DNA from: Balanoglossus misakiensis | Lineage: Eukaryota; Hemichordata | Reading direction: 5' to 3' | NCBI GenBank assembly: GCA_040954595.2 | Contig: CM082598.2 | Coordinates: 4,340,001-4,404,000, forward strand | Length of the DNA stretch: 64,000 bases | Shown: one piece after another, positions 27,984 through 39,134 of the stretch | Layout of the letters: every line of letters starts with the position of its first letter | Position numbering within the stretch: position 1 is the stretch's first letter | Program-made: the position numbers and the translations under genes | Notes under the pieces: model-generated | Told to the model about the DNA's origin: nothing | Seen by the model: the letters and a program-made list of their open reading frames with translations, nothing else | Databases searched by the model: none

Positions 27984-28378
27984 GTAAAGTTTTCGATGAA
28001 TAGATCATCATCATCATGATCAAAATACATCATCATCATCGTCATAGCCATGAAACTTATAACACAAGAATAGTTGATACTTCCATAGCTCGCGTTCATC
28101 ATTGTCTTACCTGCAAATTTTGGGTCTCGTACCGGTTTCTGTAGACCAAGACAAAGAATTATAGTAAGATATAAGTTATAAAAGCCAGTGCTGCGACTGA
28201 TTTAGTTTCCATGATTGTCTTAGACTAGTCCCATCCTTTCACTTAGACTATTTCATTTAGTAAAGTCCAATTTCAGAATTTTCTTTGAGTAAACAGTTAT
28301 GTTGTCACATACCTCCGGCCTGCCTTGCGTGTACGCAACACAGCAGGCGAAAAGAATAGAGACAATTCTGAGATCCAT
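26743..28378 (-). CDS. Secreted C-type lectin 2
   Basis: Five coding exons (minus): 28378-28313 (signal peptide MDLRIVSILFACCVAYTQG), 28138-28111 (KPVRDPKFA), 27863-27464, 27106-27027 and 26768-26743; 600 nt, 199 aa. CTLD motifs: MWIGLGDAGFEGEYVWAD, NWASGEPNNNE, WDDEYCDHRPKG, C-terminus DPFCNSLD. EPN predicts mannose-type binding. The 5'-UTR exon ends at 28598 (ctcggctg|gtaagt). Lectin 3 is its closest paralogue, sharing exon phases, the 28-nt second exon and promoter sequence. Confidence 0.88.
27945..27978. repeat. (ACAG)n microsatellite in lectin 2 intron
   Basis: Eight units of acag in the intron between the 28-nt exon and the CTLD exon. Confidence 0.9.
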
Positions 28379-28639
28379 TGTTTCCTGGAAAAAAACAACC
28401 TTAAGGCATATTTCAAAAATATCTTTAAAACGATGAATGCGATTACTGCAAACACCAAGTGTAGTGAAACGCAATCGATGTCTTTTGTACGTATACGCAG
28501 GTTGAGAAGAGAGTTTTCAGCTACAGATGTCACGGAATGGAAAATGGAAATACATGCATTTTACAATAATTAACGCATACGCGTCGGCTTAACTTACCAG
28601 CCGAGGTTTGTACAGGAAAACGTCTTCTTCGCAGGACGA

Positions 28640-28985
28640 TGTGGTTGTAATTCGGAGTAGAAATCAACCCGTTAATAAAGAGTAACGTTGACCGGGGGTG
28701 TCCACTTCACAGGGCGTTAGCTATACCTTCTCGACATGCGGAACGGGTTATAAACTCATAATGAGCAGCTTAGATAATCACCCCCGGATTAAAATGTCAT
28801 AAGTGGAAAAATCATTTTTCGAAGGAGAGTATTTATGTACTTGACAGCCACCTGCTGATATTCGCATATCCTTCAATGGAGATGCACCAGATATAGAGTA
28901 GGCTTTTGAAATTCACCAATTTGAAAGAAAGTCACCTATTTTAAACAAATCGCCCTCGGATCAAGCATTCTATCACCATTGCACT
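28640..28985 (-). repeat. Duplicated promoter region of lectin 2 (copy in lectin 3)
   Basis: The sequence upstream of the lectin 2 first exon matches 39540-39880 upstream of lectin 3: shared aaatgtcataagtggaaaaatcattttt, gtacttgacagccacctg and tttgaaagaaagtcacctattttaaacaa. A TATA-like ttattaa (minus) sits at about 28671 and 39551, and a weaker match to the last block occurs before lectin 4 near 42590. Shared regulation is likely but untested. Confidence 0.7.
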
Positions 28986-29061
28986 TACAAACTAACGGTC
29001 AATTAGCATGGAATGTGCTGTTTTTACTGTATGAGTAAATTTGACCAAGTGTTAAACTCTC

Positions 29062-29090
29062 TCCCTCTCTCTCTCACTCACTCACTCACT

Positions 29091-29133
<43 letters not shown>

Positions 29134-29178
29134 ACTCACTCACTCCCACTCTCTCTCTCTCTCACTCACTCACTCACT

Positions 29179-29219
<41 letters not shown>

Positions 29220-29262
29220 TCACTCACTCACTCCCACTCTCTCTCTCTCTCTCTCCCCCCCC
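29062..29262. repeat. Compound (CTCA)n/(CT)n repeat
   Basis: Four cycles of cactcactcactcccact followed by long CT runs, ending in a C tract. Long Ser/Leu-rich frames here are artefacts. Confidence 0.95.
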
Positions 29263-29566
29263 CCAAATTTGGCTTGGTTATTCTATTCGGAACTGTATTG
29301 CCGATCCACTTTACTGTCGAGGTCAACATAGTTGATTTAATTTTATTTCCTTGTCAACAAAAAACAAGTGTGAAATAAATACGAATCATAACAACTAGTC
29401 GAATCCGCAATTAAAGAAAACAGAACAAAATTAGTTACATTTCGAGACATTTTTTTTTCTTCAAAGAGTTGTTGTTACAAATTATTAAATTCTTTAATTT
29501 GAAATTTTCAGTACTTCCTTGGGATTGATTAAGATATAACTTGGCTTTCCTTTATCCGTCGTCAGA

Positions 29567-29770
29567 GGAAGTTTGCTTGATTCCGGCTGTGTCGGATAAA
29601 CTCGCTCAACAACTCCATGGCTTCTTCCAACAAACTATGGAATGATTAAACAAGGCGTTTCTGAATACATGTACATGTAGAAATTTAGTTTTCTATAAAT
29701 TCTAACCCACTTGGTGAAAATTCACTCCTTCCAAGACTTTTTTGTATGCGCTAACAACAACAACAACAAT
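29567..29770 (-). repeat. About 205-bp segment shared with 34916-35125
   Basis: Near-identical to the block at 34916-35125 (ccgtcgtcagaggaag through to the caacaa run). In this copy it contains the last exon of peptide precursor A plus its 3' splice site. Confidence 0.85.
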
Positions 29771-30174
29771 ATAGATTTACTGCTTACGTTTTTTGCTCAT
29801 TGGTGTCTCTTTCTGCCTGGACTTGAGATATACTACCAAGTCTTCTAACAGGTCAGTATCTTTCACTTCCTATTTAGAGATTGGGAGGAAGGATGTTAAT
29901 GTACCGGTAGCAGTACATGTAAAACTAGTCATACTCATACATAATTTTTTGTCTCAATCAGGTAACGCATAAAATGTCTGCATACATAGTTGCTGCAATG
30001 GCTGGTGATAACTAAAAGGGGCCTTTTGCCGCATGCGCATTCAAGCGGGTAGTTCGAAACATGAGAAATACTTACCGTGTCGACGTCATCGTTGTCATAT
30101 TTTCTCTCGTCGCTGCGGACCTGGCTTACAAGAACGAGTACACACAGAGAGATGAGTATAAGAACGTACTTCAT
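29606..30174 (-). CDS. Candidate secreted peptide precursor A
   Basis: Proposed exons (minus): 30174-30076, 29869-29788 and 29634-29606 (210 nt, 69 aa). Exon 1 gives a signal peptide (MKYVLILISLCVLVLVSQVR) and an acidic stretch; exon 2 (EVKDTDLLEDLVVYLKSRQK ending SKK) is open in only one frame. Exon 3, using the first AG after the likely branch site (ccatag), ends the protein with LCWKKPWSC: a dibasic KK followed by an eight-residue segment bounded by two cysteines, as in cyclic neuropeptides. If the alternative AGs (gaag/aag, a few bases on) are used, the tail instead reads MELLSEFIRHSRNQANFL. The TATA box and first two exons are well supported; the last exon is not. I do not recognise the family. 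Confidence 0.5.
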
Positions 30175-30250
30175 GGTTTCTCTCAGTGAAATAGAAGGAC
30201 AAGCAACTGGTTCTGAGAAGATATGCAGCATGCAATTCAAACCAAGGCCG

Positions 30251-30260
30251 CTTTTATATA
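30251..30260 (-). promoter_or_regulatory. TATA box of precursor A
   Basis: TATATAAAAG on the minus strand, about 77 bp before the ATG, consistent with a short unspliced leader. Confidence 0.7.
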
Positions 30261-30984
30261 TAAACACTTCACTGGTTGTTATTGTCACTCGTGCCGAATG
30301 GTCCAGTTGAAAACGCATCTGGTTAATTGACAGTCACGAAACCCGGTCCGGCAGTCTTTGTGCATACAATGTGCTCCACGTGCGTTTTAAAACACTGTAA
30401 AGGGTATACTCTGTCTTTTCACGAAGTCCGTACACTGATTTTGTCTGTAGAGCCACGAATCTCACGTTTTGCGGCTCGTCATCGAAGCACGAAGGGGTGG
30501 TGTTTTCTTCCCCTTGAAATGGTTCCGCATTTACGCGACACAATACTCAGGAACGTGCCGTTTCTTCAACTAGAGGCCAAACCGATGCGTATACTTTACT
30601 AATTGTCGTCGTTCTCCGCTCTAAACACGATTCAAAAAGAATGTTTTAAACTACCGGAAATATATTTAATTATTGAATTTGGTGCTACGCTGTCGTCACA
30701 GTTACAACACGTTTTCAGATATACAATGTAATATTTTTTCTCCACGCGTGAGCAAGACATTCGTGAAAATATTGTAGAACCTTTGTACGTGAAACAATAC
30801 TTTCTATGACGTCATGGGTCCCTGGATGCCTAGTCGAATACTACCTAGTCAATCACAGTCAAGGAAAAAAGTAAACAGCTTCACCCATAGTTTTCTCCAT
30901 TGAGACCAAACTTTAAAAAATTGAATTTAGACCAAATTGTGACTGTGGAAAGGGGGCAACTGACTTGTGTGATGTCAACTTCCC

Positions 30985-31015
<31 letters not shown>

Positions 31016-32275
31016 CTAGTATATGCTTCTTTCTTTGTCTCTCTATGTAATGCTAGGTCAAATGCTGAACCACCCGACTCCGATCTCAAGAAATGCGACT
31101 TTTCCCTGATTCTTAGACTGAGACACCCTATAGCAGGAGTAACTGTCAATTATCCACGATTGGGGGCGGAGCTTGTATCACGTGGGCTTATTGCTTGTAT
31201 AGTGACTCCCTAGCCTCGACATTCAAAAGCAGACTAGACATGGCGGTTGAACTGTGAACATCATGCTCTCGGTTGAGATGATCTGAATTCGTACTTTACC
31301 TCTATCTTTCTTATATTTCCGTTCAAACCTTTCTCCACGTCTGTGGGAACACTTTGTCTGGAACCTCTGAGAGGTTTAGTTGTCTACGGATCGTAATTCC
31401 GAGGTTTTTCTTGGTATTTGTGTGAGCGCAACGCTCAGGTCGGTCGGTCGGTCTTTTCAGCACGTCTCTCAGCGCACGTTCTGCCGTGTGCGAGGTAAAT
31501 CGAACGAGGGCTTGTAACGGCCCGTCTACGCCGATAAGGCTCGATCGTGCTACGTTTACGCTACCGTTGAGTTGGCTGTCTGGTCCATGGTTCGTCATTC
31601 ACTAAGGCTTGACAATTTTTGGGACCTCAGTCCGATTATTTCCGTTACATTGGTAGCAGCGGTAGAAACGATTTGTGCTGCTCGTTCGTTTAGTCTGCGT
31701 TTTGGGTGATGCATTCAATGTTCATATACATTGTTGCAATATTGTTGAATAGCGTTATCGATTTTTTTTATTTTTTTAGTGTACCTCGTACGTGCACTGT
31801 CTGAGACTGTGGTACAAGTTTTTTTTATTATGGCAGTCTCTTATTGAGTTTAGCGCTTATAGTGTATGCAACACGGTACTTAGACTCTATAGCAGTCGCT
31901 GTGCCTGTCGATAAGAATGGAACTTTCATCATACTGTGTACGACGCGTCGCCAGGCAAAGCCACTGTGTGATTAGCGTCGCGTCCACAGGATGTTCTATA
32001 CGTAACGCGGACGCGCATTTCAGTATCACACAGTCTTGTAGCAAGACTACACGGTACTATGCAATACCAAGGAATGACAAGTCACACGTAATATATGCTC
32101 ATGAATTTATCCTCATAACCCGCAATGGGAGCTTTATTAACCCTAGATTGGCAACTACACTGTATGCTTTCAAATAACTTCCATGCCAAAACGGTAATGT
32201 AACCAGAAATCAACTCGCGTTGAAAAGAACCAAAGTCTTTACTATGGGCGGTTGCTAGTCGGGTCTATATCCATG
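30261..32275. other. Intergenic
   Basis: No supportable exon. A C-run followed by (CT)n lies at about 30981-31015, and ggtcggtcggtcgg repeats occur near 31440. Confidence 0.5.
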
Positions 32276-32849
32276 TTATCCAACATAAATCGGGGGTTGG
32301 ACGGTGTCTGCAATAAAAGAATACATTTTCATGATATGTGAATTAACAGTTATTGACTTCTTGTTGCCACTTCGTATTACGCCTTTCCCACAAGTCAATT
32401 TTCATTCCTACAAGTCACCAATCCACCGATACACACACTCACTCCACTCACTCATTCACTCACTCAGTTTGGTTTGTCAGTCTACAGGGTATCTATGAAG
32501 TAACTGTTGTTTAATTTGCCATGGATAAAGAGATCGATAGTCATGAGGAACATGGACTACAAGAGAGTGGAATGATAAGCCTGCCCATTGACTATATACA
32601 ATGATTCTGGGCAGCCTTTCATGGTAAATGGTGCATGGCATGTTTACCTGCAGAACGCCGGCCTCGGCGCAGCACTTTATCGCATACCGATGCTGGTAAT
32701 CTCTGGGGGGTAAGACCAAGACACGTCGCCCTCAGTCGCTCCCCCACACTGCTCCACCCGAAGGTGTTTCCCTCAGTCGAAACTGTTCCCAGCACGAGTA
32801 TGAGAATTACGGCTACGGAAAATGTTTGAAGCAAAGATTGCCACTTCAT
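32276..32849 (-). CDS. Candidate secreted peptide precursor B
   Basis: Two coding exons (minus): 32849-32648 and 32307-32276 (234 nt, 77 aa). Signal peptide MKWQSLLQTFSVAVILILVLG; a segment with two cysteines twelve residues apart (ATCLGLTPQRLPASVCDK); basic sites RR and RGRR; then SADTVQPPIYVG and stop. A Gly just before the stop after dibasic cleavage is the usual signal for C-terminal amidation, so the product could be an amidated undecapeptide. The non-coding exon ends at 33296. The gene is paralogous with precursor C: introns, promoter and signal peptide align. Not recognised as any known hormone. An alternative is a host-defence peptide. Confidence 0.6.
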
Positions 32850-33355
32850 CTTGTATGGTGTACCTTCAGTGGTGAAGGGAAAGAAAGATCTCAAATTAGT
32901 ACATTGATGTACTGCCAATTTCTCTTCTACAATAACACTCAGGACTGCCCAAGTTTGGAAGCCTGCGTGAAATTATTCAATGATTACATGCAGGAAAAGT
33001 ATGAGTCTGACTCTATAACGTCAATGGTCAATTTGTGAATTTCTCATTACAAATTTGTCATTCTTTTGGGAATAACACAAAGACGAATCAACTACACAAA
33101 ACCTATAAGTTGACTTCAGATATTAGGGTGGTGACTATGATTGAGAAAATATTGTTCATCCGATTGATACAGGCTGCGATTCAACCTTTCACTATAGACG
33201 TTTGACAGGTGAAGCATACAAATGCACTGTATCAATGGTAAAACATTTGACATTTTGACAGCTTCATTACAAAAACAGGAAAACCCTTAACTTACCTTGG
33301 TGGAGCTCTGAGAATCTGTTCCTAGTTAAGCTTAGACCAATACATAGTGTGATCT

Positions 33356-33363
33356 CTTTTATA
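33356..33363 (-). promoter_or_regulatory. TATA box of precursor B
   Basis: TATAAAAG on the minus strand, about 60 bp before the 5'-UTR donor at 33296 (caccaag|gtaagt). Confidence 0.7.
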
Positions 33364-34752
33364 CTATTGTGTTAAATGGAAGTCACTCGTCGAATTCTTG
33401 GAAAATGGTATTAATTATGCGTATTCGGAACAGAATCAAGACCAGACATAAAAGATTGTATCATACCTATTAACCGACAAACAGGTGACAATACCTCTGT
33501 CTATCTGTCTGTCTGTCTGTTGGTGTACACAATTTCATATCTTTCTATCACTGTGAATCGTTTCATGGTAACAGTCTCAGCTACCGTATACAGCAATATG
33601 GTACATGGTATTTAATTGTTTATTTGCCATGACATTACAAATACATTGCTAGCCTTAAGGTAGGGTGAGCTTCGAAAACAAAAGTATTAAGCTTTTTTCT
33701 CATTTTTTGCTATAGGCAACTGCTGGTTATTCTCTCTTAAAATTGTCAGTGGTAATGGGACCAGTAATATCAAAATGAAGTGTGACCTTAAGGCAGTTCA
33801 TTAAAACACTACAAATTAACAAACAAGTTTTCCTCGTTTCTATCACAAAATGGTCATCAATCTCCACACTGTCAGTGGTGTGAGATGATTTATACAACTA
33901 TACTATTCAGATACAAACTATTTACATTACCACGACCAAAACTTTAACTACAGTGAGACAAAACTCAGGGTTTTCTTATATTTAAATTAAGTATTGAAAT
34001 GCAAAATAAAGTATTCAAATGCAAATTAAGAGCGAAGGGAGTGGTGATTCTTTTCTCTAGACTGCAGCTGGTGGGGCATACCTTCCAAGTTTTTATTATG
34101 TAGTTCTAACACTGATTTTGCAGATACACCCTGCATAGACATATATCTGATTTATTGCAGAAAAAGGTCTTGTTTCAACATTGAAAAACAATTTGACATG
34201 TATAAACATTTTGGCATGTATCATGAGCCAGTGTTTATATACAGTGTATCTCATTATACATGATTGATGATGTCATCAGTGACATTTACATTTTAGAGTG
34301 TGATTGGTTGCCATTTTGACTTGGACGTTGATGTACCATATGGTGGGTGCAACATGTAGGGCAAAATACACTGACTACTTTCAAAACACAATATGTCAAT
34401 TCCTCGTCTTTATTCCAGACGACCATATACATGTAGCTTTCTTTCATGGACTTGACTTGGTATATGTGTGTTTTGGTGATTGTCTATGCTGTAATGTTCT
34501 TCGCTGTACAACTGGCCATGTAATTATATTTGACGAATGATCTATAAGCACTACCAAGGGTTGACAAATTACACACGATAGATTTGTTCACCAAGGATAA
34601 CCCACAAAGGGAGATTTATTTGACCCTAGATTGGCAACTAACAGTGGTTTCAAAGAAATTTCATGCCATAACAGTAATATAAGATTTAAGAAATGTTGAA
34701 AAGAATTGTTTTCTTTAGTATAGGGCGGTTGCTAGTCTGGTATATGTCCATG
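33364..34752. other. Intergenic between precursors B and C
   Basis: AT-rich, with no exon seen. 34610-34752 is similar to 32120-32275, the 3' side of the tandem duplication that made genes B and C. Confidence 0.5.
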
Positions 34753-35529
34753 TTATCCAAAAACCTGGTCCCTGCTCCAGAATCTGCGGACGGGGTCTGC
34801 AAAAAAGACATTTTAATGTTATATGAAAAAAATATATTGACTTTCCACTTCGCGTGTAACAGTTTTCCCAAACAAGTCAATGTCTATCCATACAAGCCAA
34901 CAATCCACTAAACATCCGTCGTCAGAGGAAGTTTGCTTGATTCCGGCTGTGTCTGATACACTCGCTCAACAATTCCATGGCCGCTTCCAACAACCTATGG
35001 AATGATTAAACAAGGCGTTTCTGAATACATGTAGAAATTTAGTGTTCTCTAAATTCTAACCCACTTGGTAAAAATATACTCCTTCCAAGACTGTTTTGTA
35101 TGCGCTAACAACAACAACAACAACACAGATTGTCTATCCATACAAGCCAACAATCCACCGATACACACACACACTCACTTGGGTTTAATTCTCAGTCTAC
35201 GGATTATCTATGGAGTTGTTTAATTTGCCATGGGTAAAGAGGTCAACAGTCATGTGGAAATAGATCTAAAAGGATCAGAAAGTGAGAGTTGAATTGTAAT
35301 CTGCTGATACATTTTCATTCTGTTCACTGACTAAAAATTGAATTTGGAGAGACTTACTCGGGTGTGGGCTGACATCAGAGCGTTTGCCACCCCACCAAAT
35401 ATTAAAAAGGTGAGGAAGCATTATCCGACACTCATTTTCTGTTAATTGAAGTCTTGCACAAAACGCATCCTGCGCTTGAGTCTGGGTCACAACTGTGCCC
35501 AGCAGGAGTATGCAAATGACGGCCAACAT
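34753..35529 (-). CDS. Candidate secreted peptide precursor C
   Basis: Two coding exons (minus): 35529-35358 and 34796-34753 (216 nt, 71 aa). Signal peptide MLAVICILLLGTVVTQTQA; DAFCARLQLTENECR (two Cys); then LFNIWWGGKR, a Gly-Gly-Lys-Arg amidation/cleavage site; then a second dibasic RR followed by FWSRDQVFG and stop, again with a terminal Gly. It could therefore release two amidated peptides. The start aligned with that of precursor B is ATA here (35553-35551), so translation must begin eight codons later. The non-coding exon ends at 35976. The intron holds the inserted segment at 34908-35129. Confidence 0.6.
34880..35157 (-). repeat. Insertion in precursor C intron flanked by a 28-bp direct repeat
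   Basis: The sequence tgtctatccatacaagccaacaatccac occurs at about 34880-34907 and again at about 35130-35157. Between them lies the 205-bp segment shared with precursor A. Precursor B lacks the insert at the equivalent place (near 32410). Confidence 0.75.
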
Positions 35530-35735
35530 TTGAGGCGAAGATTGCAACTTTATCTTGATTGGTTCACCTTGTGGAGAGAAAGATGTTTAATTAGACATAG
35601 ACATATGGCAAGAAGAAAGTGTTGGTTGGTTGGTTGGGCGATGGAATCATGGCGACATTAAAGTATGCCACCAATTTTGTACGTTTATTTATATGTTGCA
35701 TGTAGTTCGAAAATTTACACTTGTACTTCCACATA

Positions 35736-35875
35736 GATACATACATACATACATACATACATACATACATACGCACACACACATACATACATACATACAT
35801 ACATACATACATACATACATACATACATACATACATACATACATACATACATACATACATACATACATACATACA
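35736..35875. repeat. (CATA)n microsatellite
   Basis: About 33 units with one interruption (cgcacacacaca), inside the 5'-UTR intron of precursor C. Confidence 0.95.
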
Positions 35876-36034
35876 TCTTTAGTTACAGCGTTCAACTGTT
35901 TCATCTGGCAACATGTGGAGACTGTATCTTGACAATTGAACAATGTCGAATTTTTACTGTAAGGCTCTGACTTACCTAAGTCGAACTCGAATGATCCTCT
36001 CCCAACAAGCATGTCCAAACAGACAGCTATCCCT

Positions 36035-36042
36035 CTTTATAT
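36035..36042 (-). promoter_or_regulatory. TATA box of precursor C
   Basis: ATATAAAG on the minus strand, about 60 bp before the non-coding exon donor at 35976 (cgacttag|gtaagt). Same spacing as in precursor B. Confidence 0.65.
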
Positions 36043-36418
36043 TGTCTTCAGGGCAGTCACGCAAGGAATTATTGGAAGAGAATTTGCTTATGAATATGCA
36101 TTTTGCCAACTCCACGTGTCCCTTCATTACCTCATGGCATGGATACACAGTGAGTTTTGGAAGGCATAGGACAAACAACACATGGTGAAAATCAATCCAC
36201 ATTCGTATCATAGCAACGGTGTCATGCTAGCATGTACAATATGGTACTGGGTTTTTATAGTTATTTGCAATGACTTTTACCTGACAGTCTCAGCCATAAA
36301 AATCATTGACATTATTCCATAAACAATGGCGATATTACTGGAATTAAAATACTTGTATTCCATATGCCATGGTATTAATCCTATCAATTTATATGTTTGC
36401 AAAATAACTTTGGTTTGG

Positions 36419-36435
36419 TGGATTGATTGATTGAT

Positions 36436-36511
<76 letters not shown>
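36419..36511. repeat. (GATT)n microsatellite
   Basis: About 23 units with a single gatc interruption, between precursor C and the 3' end of lectin 3. Confidence 0.95.
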
Positions 36512-36512
<1 letters not shown>

Positions 36513-36952
36513 TCAACACTACAAAAGTATACATGACAGAATTGCCAAGGAAAAAAGAGTTGTGAGGTGTGACCGTTGAAGTAAGCAGATAGTAGTTGCC
36601 AGCGATGATGTCAGAACCAGATACTGATACCACCAACGGCAGTGGCTTACCCATGACAATTTCTGTCGTTGTACTAATGATGTACCCTACTTTTCAAAAA
36701 CCAAATATCAACAGGCTCTCCAATTCCTCGGGTATTGGTATTGTAACATTCATTGGATAGGGAAAAAACTGAACGAATGATCTCATGCTGTTCACAATAA
36801 ATAATCCCAACACGATAGCTGCATTTAATCTACTTTATTACATACACACTTTTGGTTTTACAATTTTACATGAAGTTCAATTTAAAAGCGATGCAACTAT
36901 TATCTTATCCTGTTGTGTGATCTTCAAGTCAAGTCCAGCGGTCCCGTTATTA

Positions 36953-39134
36953 TTACAATGAATGACAGAATGGATCTGAAATGTAAAAAGGAATTATGAA
37001 AAGGTTACATTCTCAAAGAATGACAAGTACAAAACTGTTGTTTGGAAAAGGGGATTGAAGCTTGCACACTGAACGACAAACGCCACTAATGGAAGCCCCC
37101 GGTCGCCATTTTTGACGCAGAGGTCAACAAATCCATCAATTGTGACACAGTTGACATTTCACGTGGTATAAATATACTGAGACCCCGTTTTTCGTATACA
37201 AGATAGCCGGGTCGAACGAATCAAGTGCTTGAAATTTCACAAGCGATGGTATTTGGTCTGAATTGACAACATTTCACTTGAATGACTAATGCAAGTCCTT
37301 ATCAGCCTCTGAGGCTATGGTTCATGATATCCCCGCCCTTCCCTTTTTGTACAGAACCAAACACGCACAAAAACGACACTGCCGCAATCGCAGTTGCCTT
37401 CCAGTTGGTGTTAGCGTAGCTGTGTGTTGGTGGAAGAGTCATCAGATCAATTTGCATAAGCCATACGCGTGTAAACATCTGTGCCACGTACCTGGGATTT
37501 CGCAAACGATGCCCTTTGGTCGGTGATCGCAATATTCGTCGTCCCACTGACCAGCAAACTTTCCTCTGAACCTATGGATGAAAAACACAGGAATATCAGC
37601 CTGGGTCAAACTGAAGTTGGCCACAATCTGTATCTTGGTGTCAACTTAGCCAAGTCACTGCACAACAATGCTAGAGGCAAATGTAGCCAGAATCACTCTG
37701 GTGTATACACGTTTTATTCAAGTGGCTAGTTTGTACTCACTAACGCTCCTAACGTTCTCAAAATGCCTAACAGAAGGAAACTAAGAATACCAGCAGGTGT
37801 ATGCTCCTTGATATGCTGGTTGGTCTTTTCAGAACCATAAACGTTCCAAATGCACAAGAACATTTTGACTTCAGAGACCCCAGAATTTCTTTTGTCTCCA
37901 CCGTACCCACACATAGATGATCTTCGAAAATTAAAATGCCACCAAAGTGACAGTATCTATCTAACAAAACACGTTTTTGCTAGAGATAGTAAAGCGATAA
38001 TGGCATGGTTGTTGTGAACGTGGAAATTTCAGATGAATCTCCGCTTACATTCTGGACAACTGATAGGTCAGGAAAGGCCAACAGTTGATGTTGAATGCTG
38101 CCAAATCTTATCTTAACTATGAGTATACATACACACATGACAAAGACGATGTCATTACGGACTGAAAACCATGACTTACCAGAGCTGAACACAGTCCTGT
38201 CCAGCTTCGTCCTTATTTTCAGTGTTATTAGGTTCGCCTTCTGCCCAGTTGACAAAGTTGCCCTCGCAGACAGCTGTACCATCTGACCAAGTGTATTTGC
38301 CTTCAGATCCTGCATCGCCCAGCCCGATCCACATGCCGTGTTTAGAGATGCAACCTTTTCTATTCATGGCCTTCTTCAGGGCGAAACTGCGAACCCGGGA
38401 ATCTATGCCTTGGTCGCGCAGCACCGCTAGTCGACCTTTTGGACCACCTGGCAACACGGAAAGTGATGCGCAGAGTTCGGCGGCTTTCTGTTGATATGGC
38501 CGGTCTCTGATGTTCTGTTCGCAGTACAACTCATACTTGGTACATTGGCATCCTTCGATGTTTTCTACTGTGAAGGTACCTATTAAGAAAGCAAAAGTGA
38601 TGTTTACTACCTGGTCACACAGAAAGAGCCGAGAGAGACAGATACACAGATTTAACACCTATTGGACAGACAGAGAGAGGGAGGGAGAGAGACAGAGAGA
38701 GACAGAAGTACAGATAGACAGAGAAGAGTTCAGATGCTATCGACCCAAGCAAACTATGAAATAGATCATCTTCGTCGTTGTCCGAGTCTTCACCACCATC
38801 ACCATCATAGTCAAAATCAAAACATTCTCAAAATCACCAAAGTTAGGATACGTTAAACAGAATGCCCTTACCTGCAAATTTTGGTTTCGCTATCGGTTTC
38901 TAAAGACCAAAAGAACATGTGTACAGAAATAAGTAACGTGATCAAACATCGTAACAGATAAGAAAACCACTAAAGGGGTAACGTTTCTTTCCTTTAGAAA
39001 CATTTGCATGACTGTCGAGTCCCGTTTTACCATTTAAAAAAGAATCTCGTATGGTTACTTACATCGAGGAACGACTTGCCATAGGTATACGCCACACAAC
39101 AGGCGAAAAGAATAGAAATAAGTCTGAGATCCAT
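36953..39134 (-). CDS. Secreted C-type lectin 3
   Basis: Five coding exons (minus): 39134-39063 (signal peptide MDLRLISILFACCVAYTYG), 38899-38872 (KPIAKPKFA), 38579-38180, 37571-37492 and 36975-36953; 603 nt, 200 aa. CTLD motifs MWIGLGDAGSEGKYTWSD, NWAEGEPNNTE, WDDEYCDHRPKG, C-terminus DPFCHSL. The EPN motif is kept. The 5'-UTR exon ends at 39474. This is a recent duplicate of lectin 2, including its promoter. Confidence 0.88.

Noticed and set aside
29013-29378. Ser/Leu-rich 121-codon frame
   Set aside because: Translation of the CTCA/CT compound repeat.
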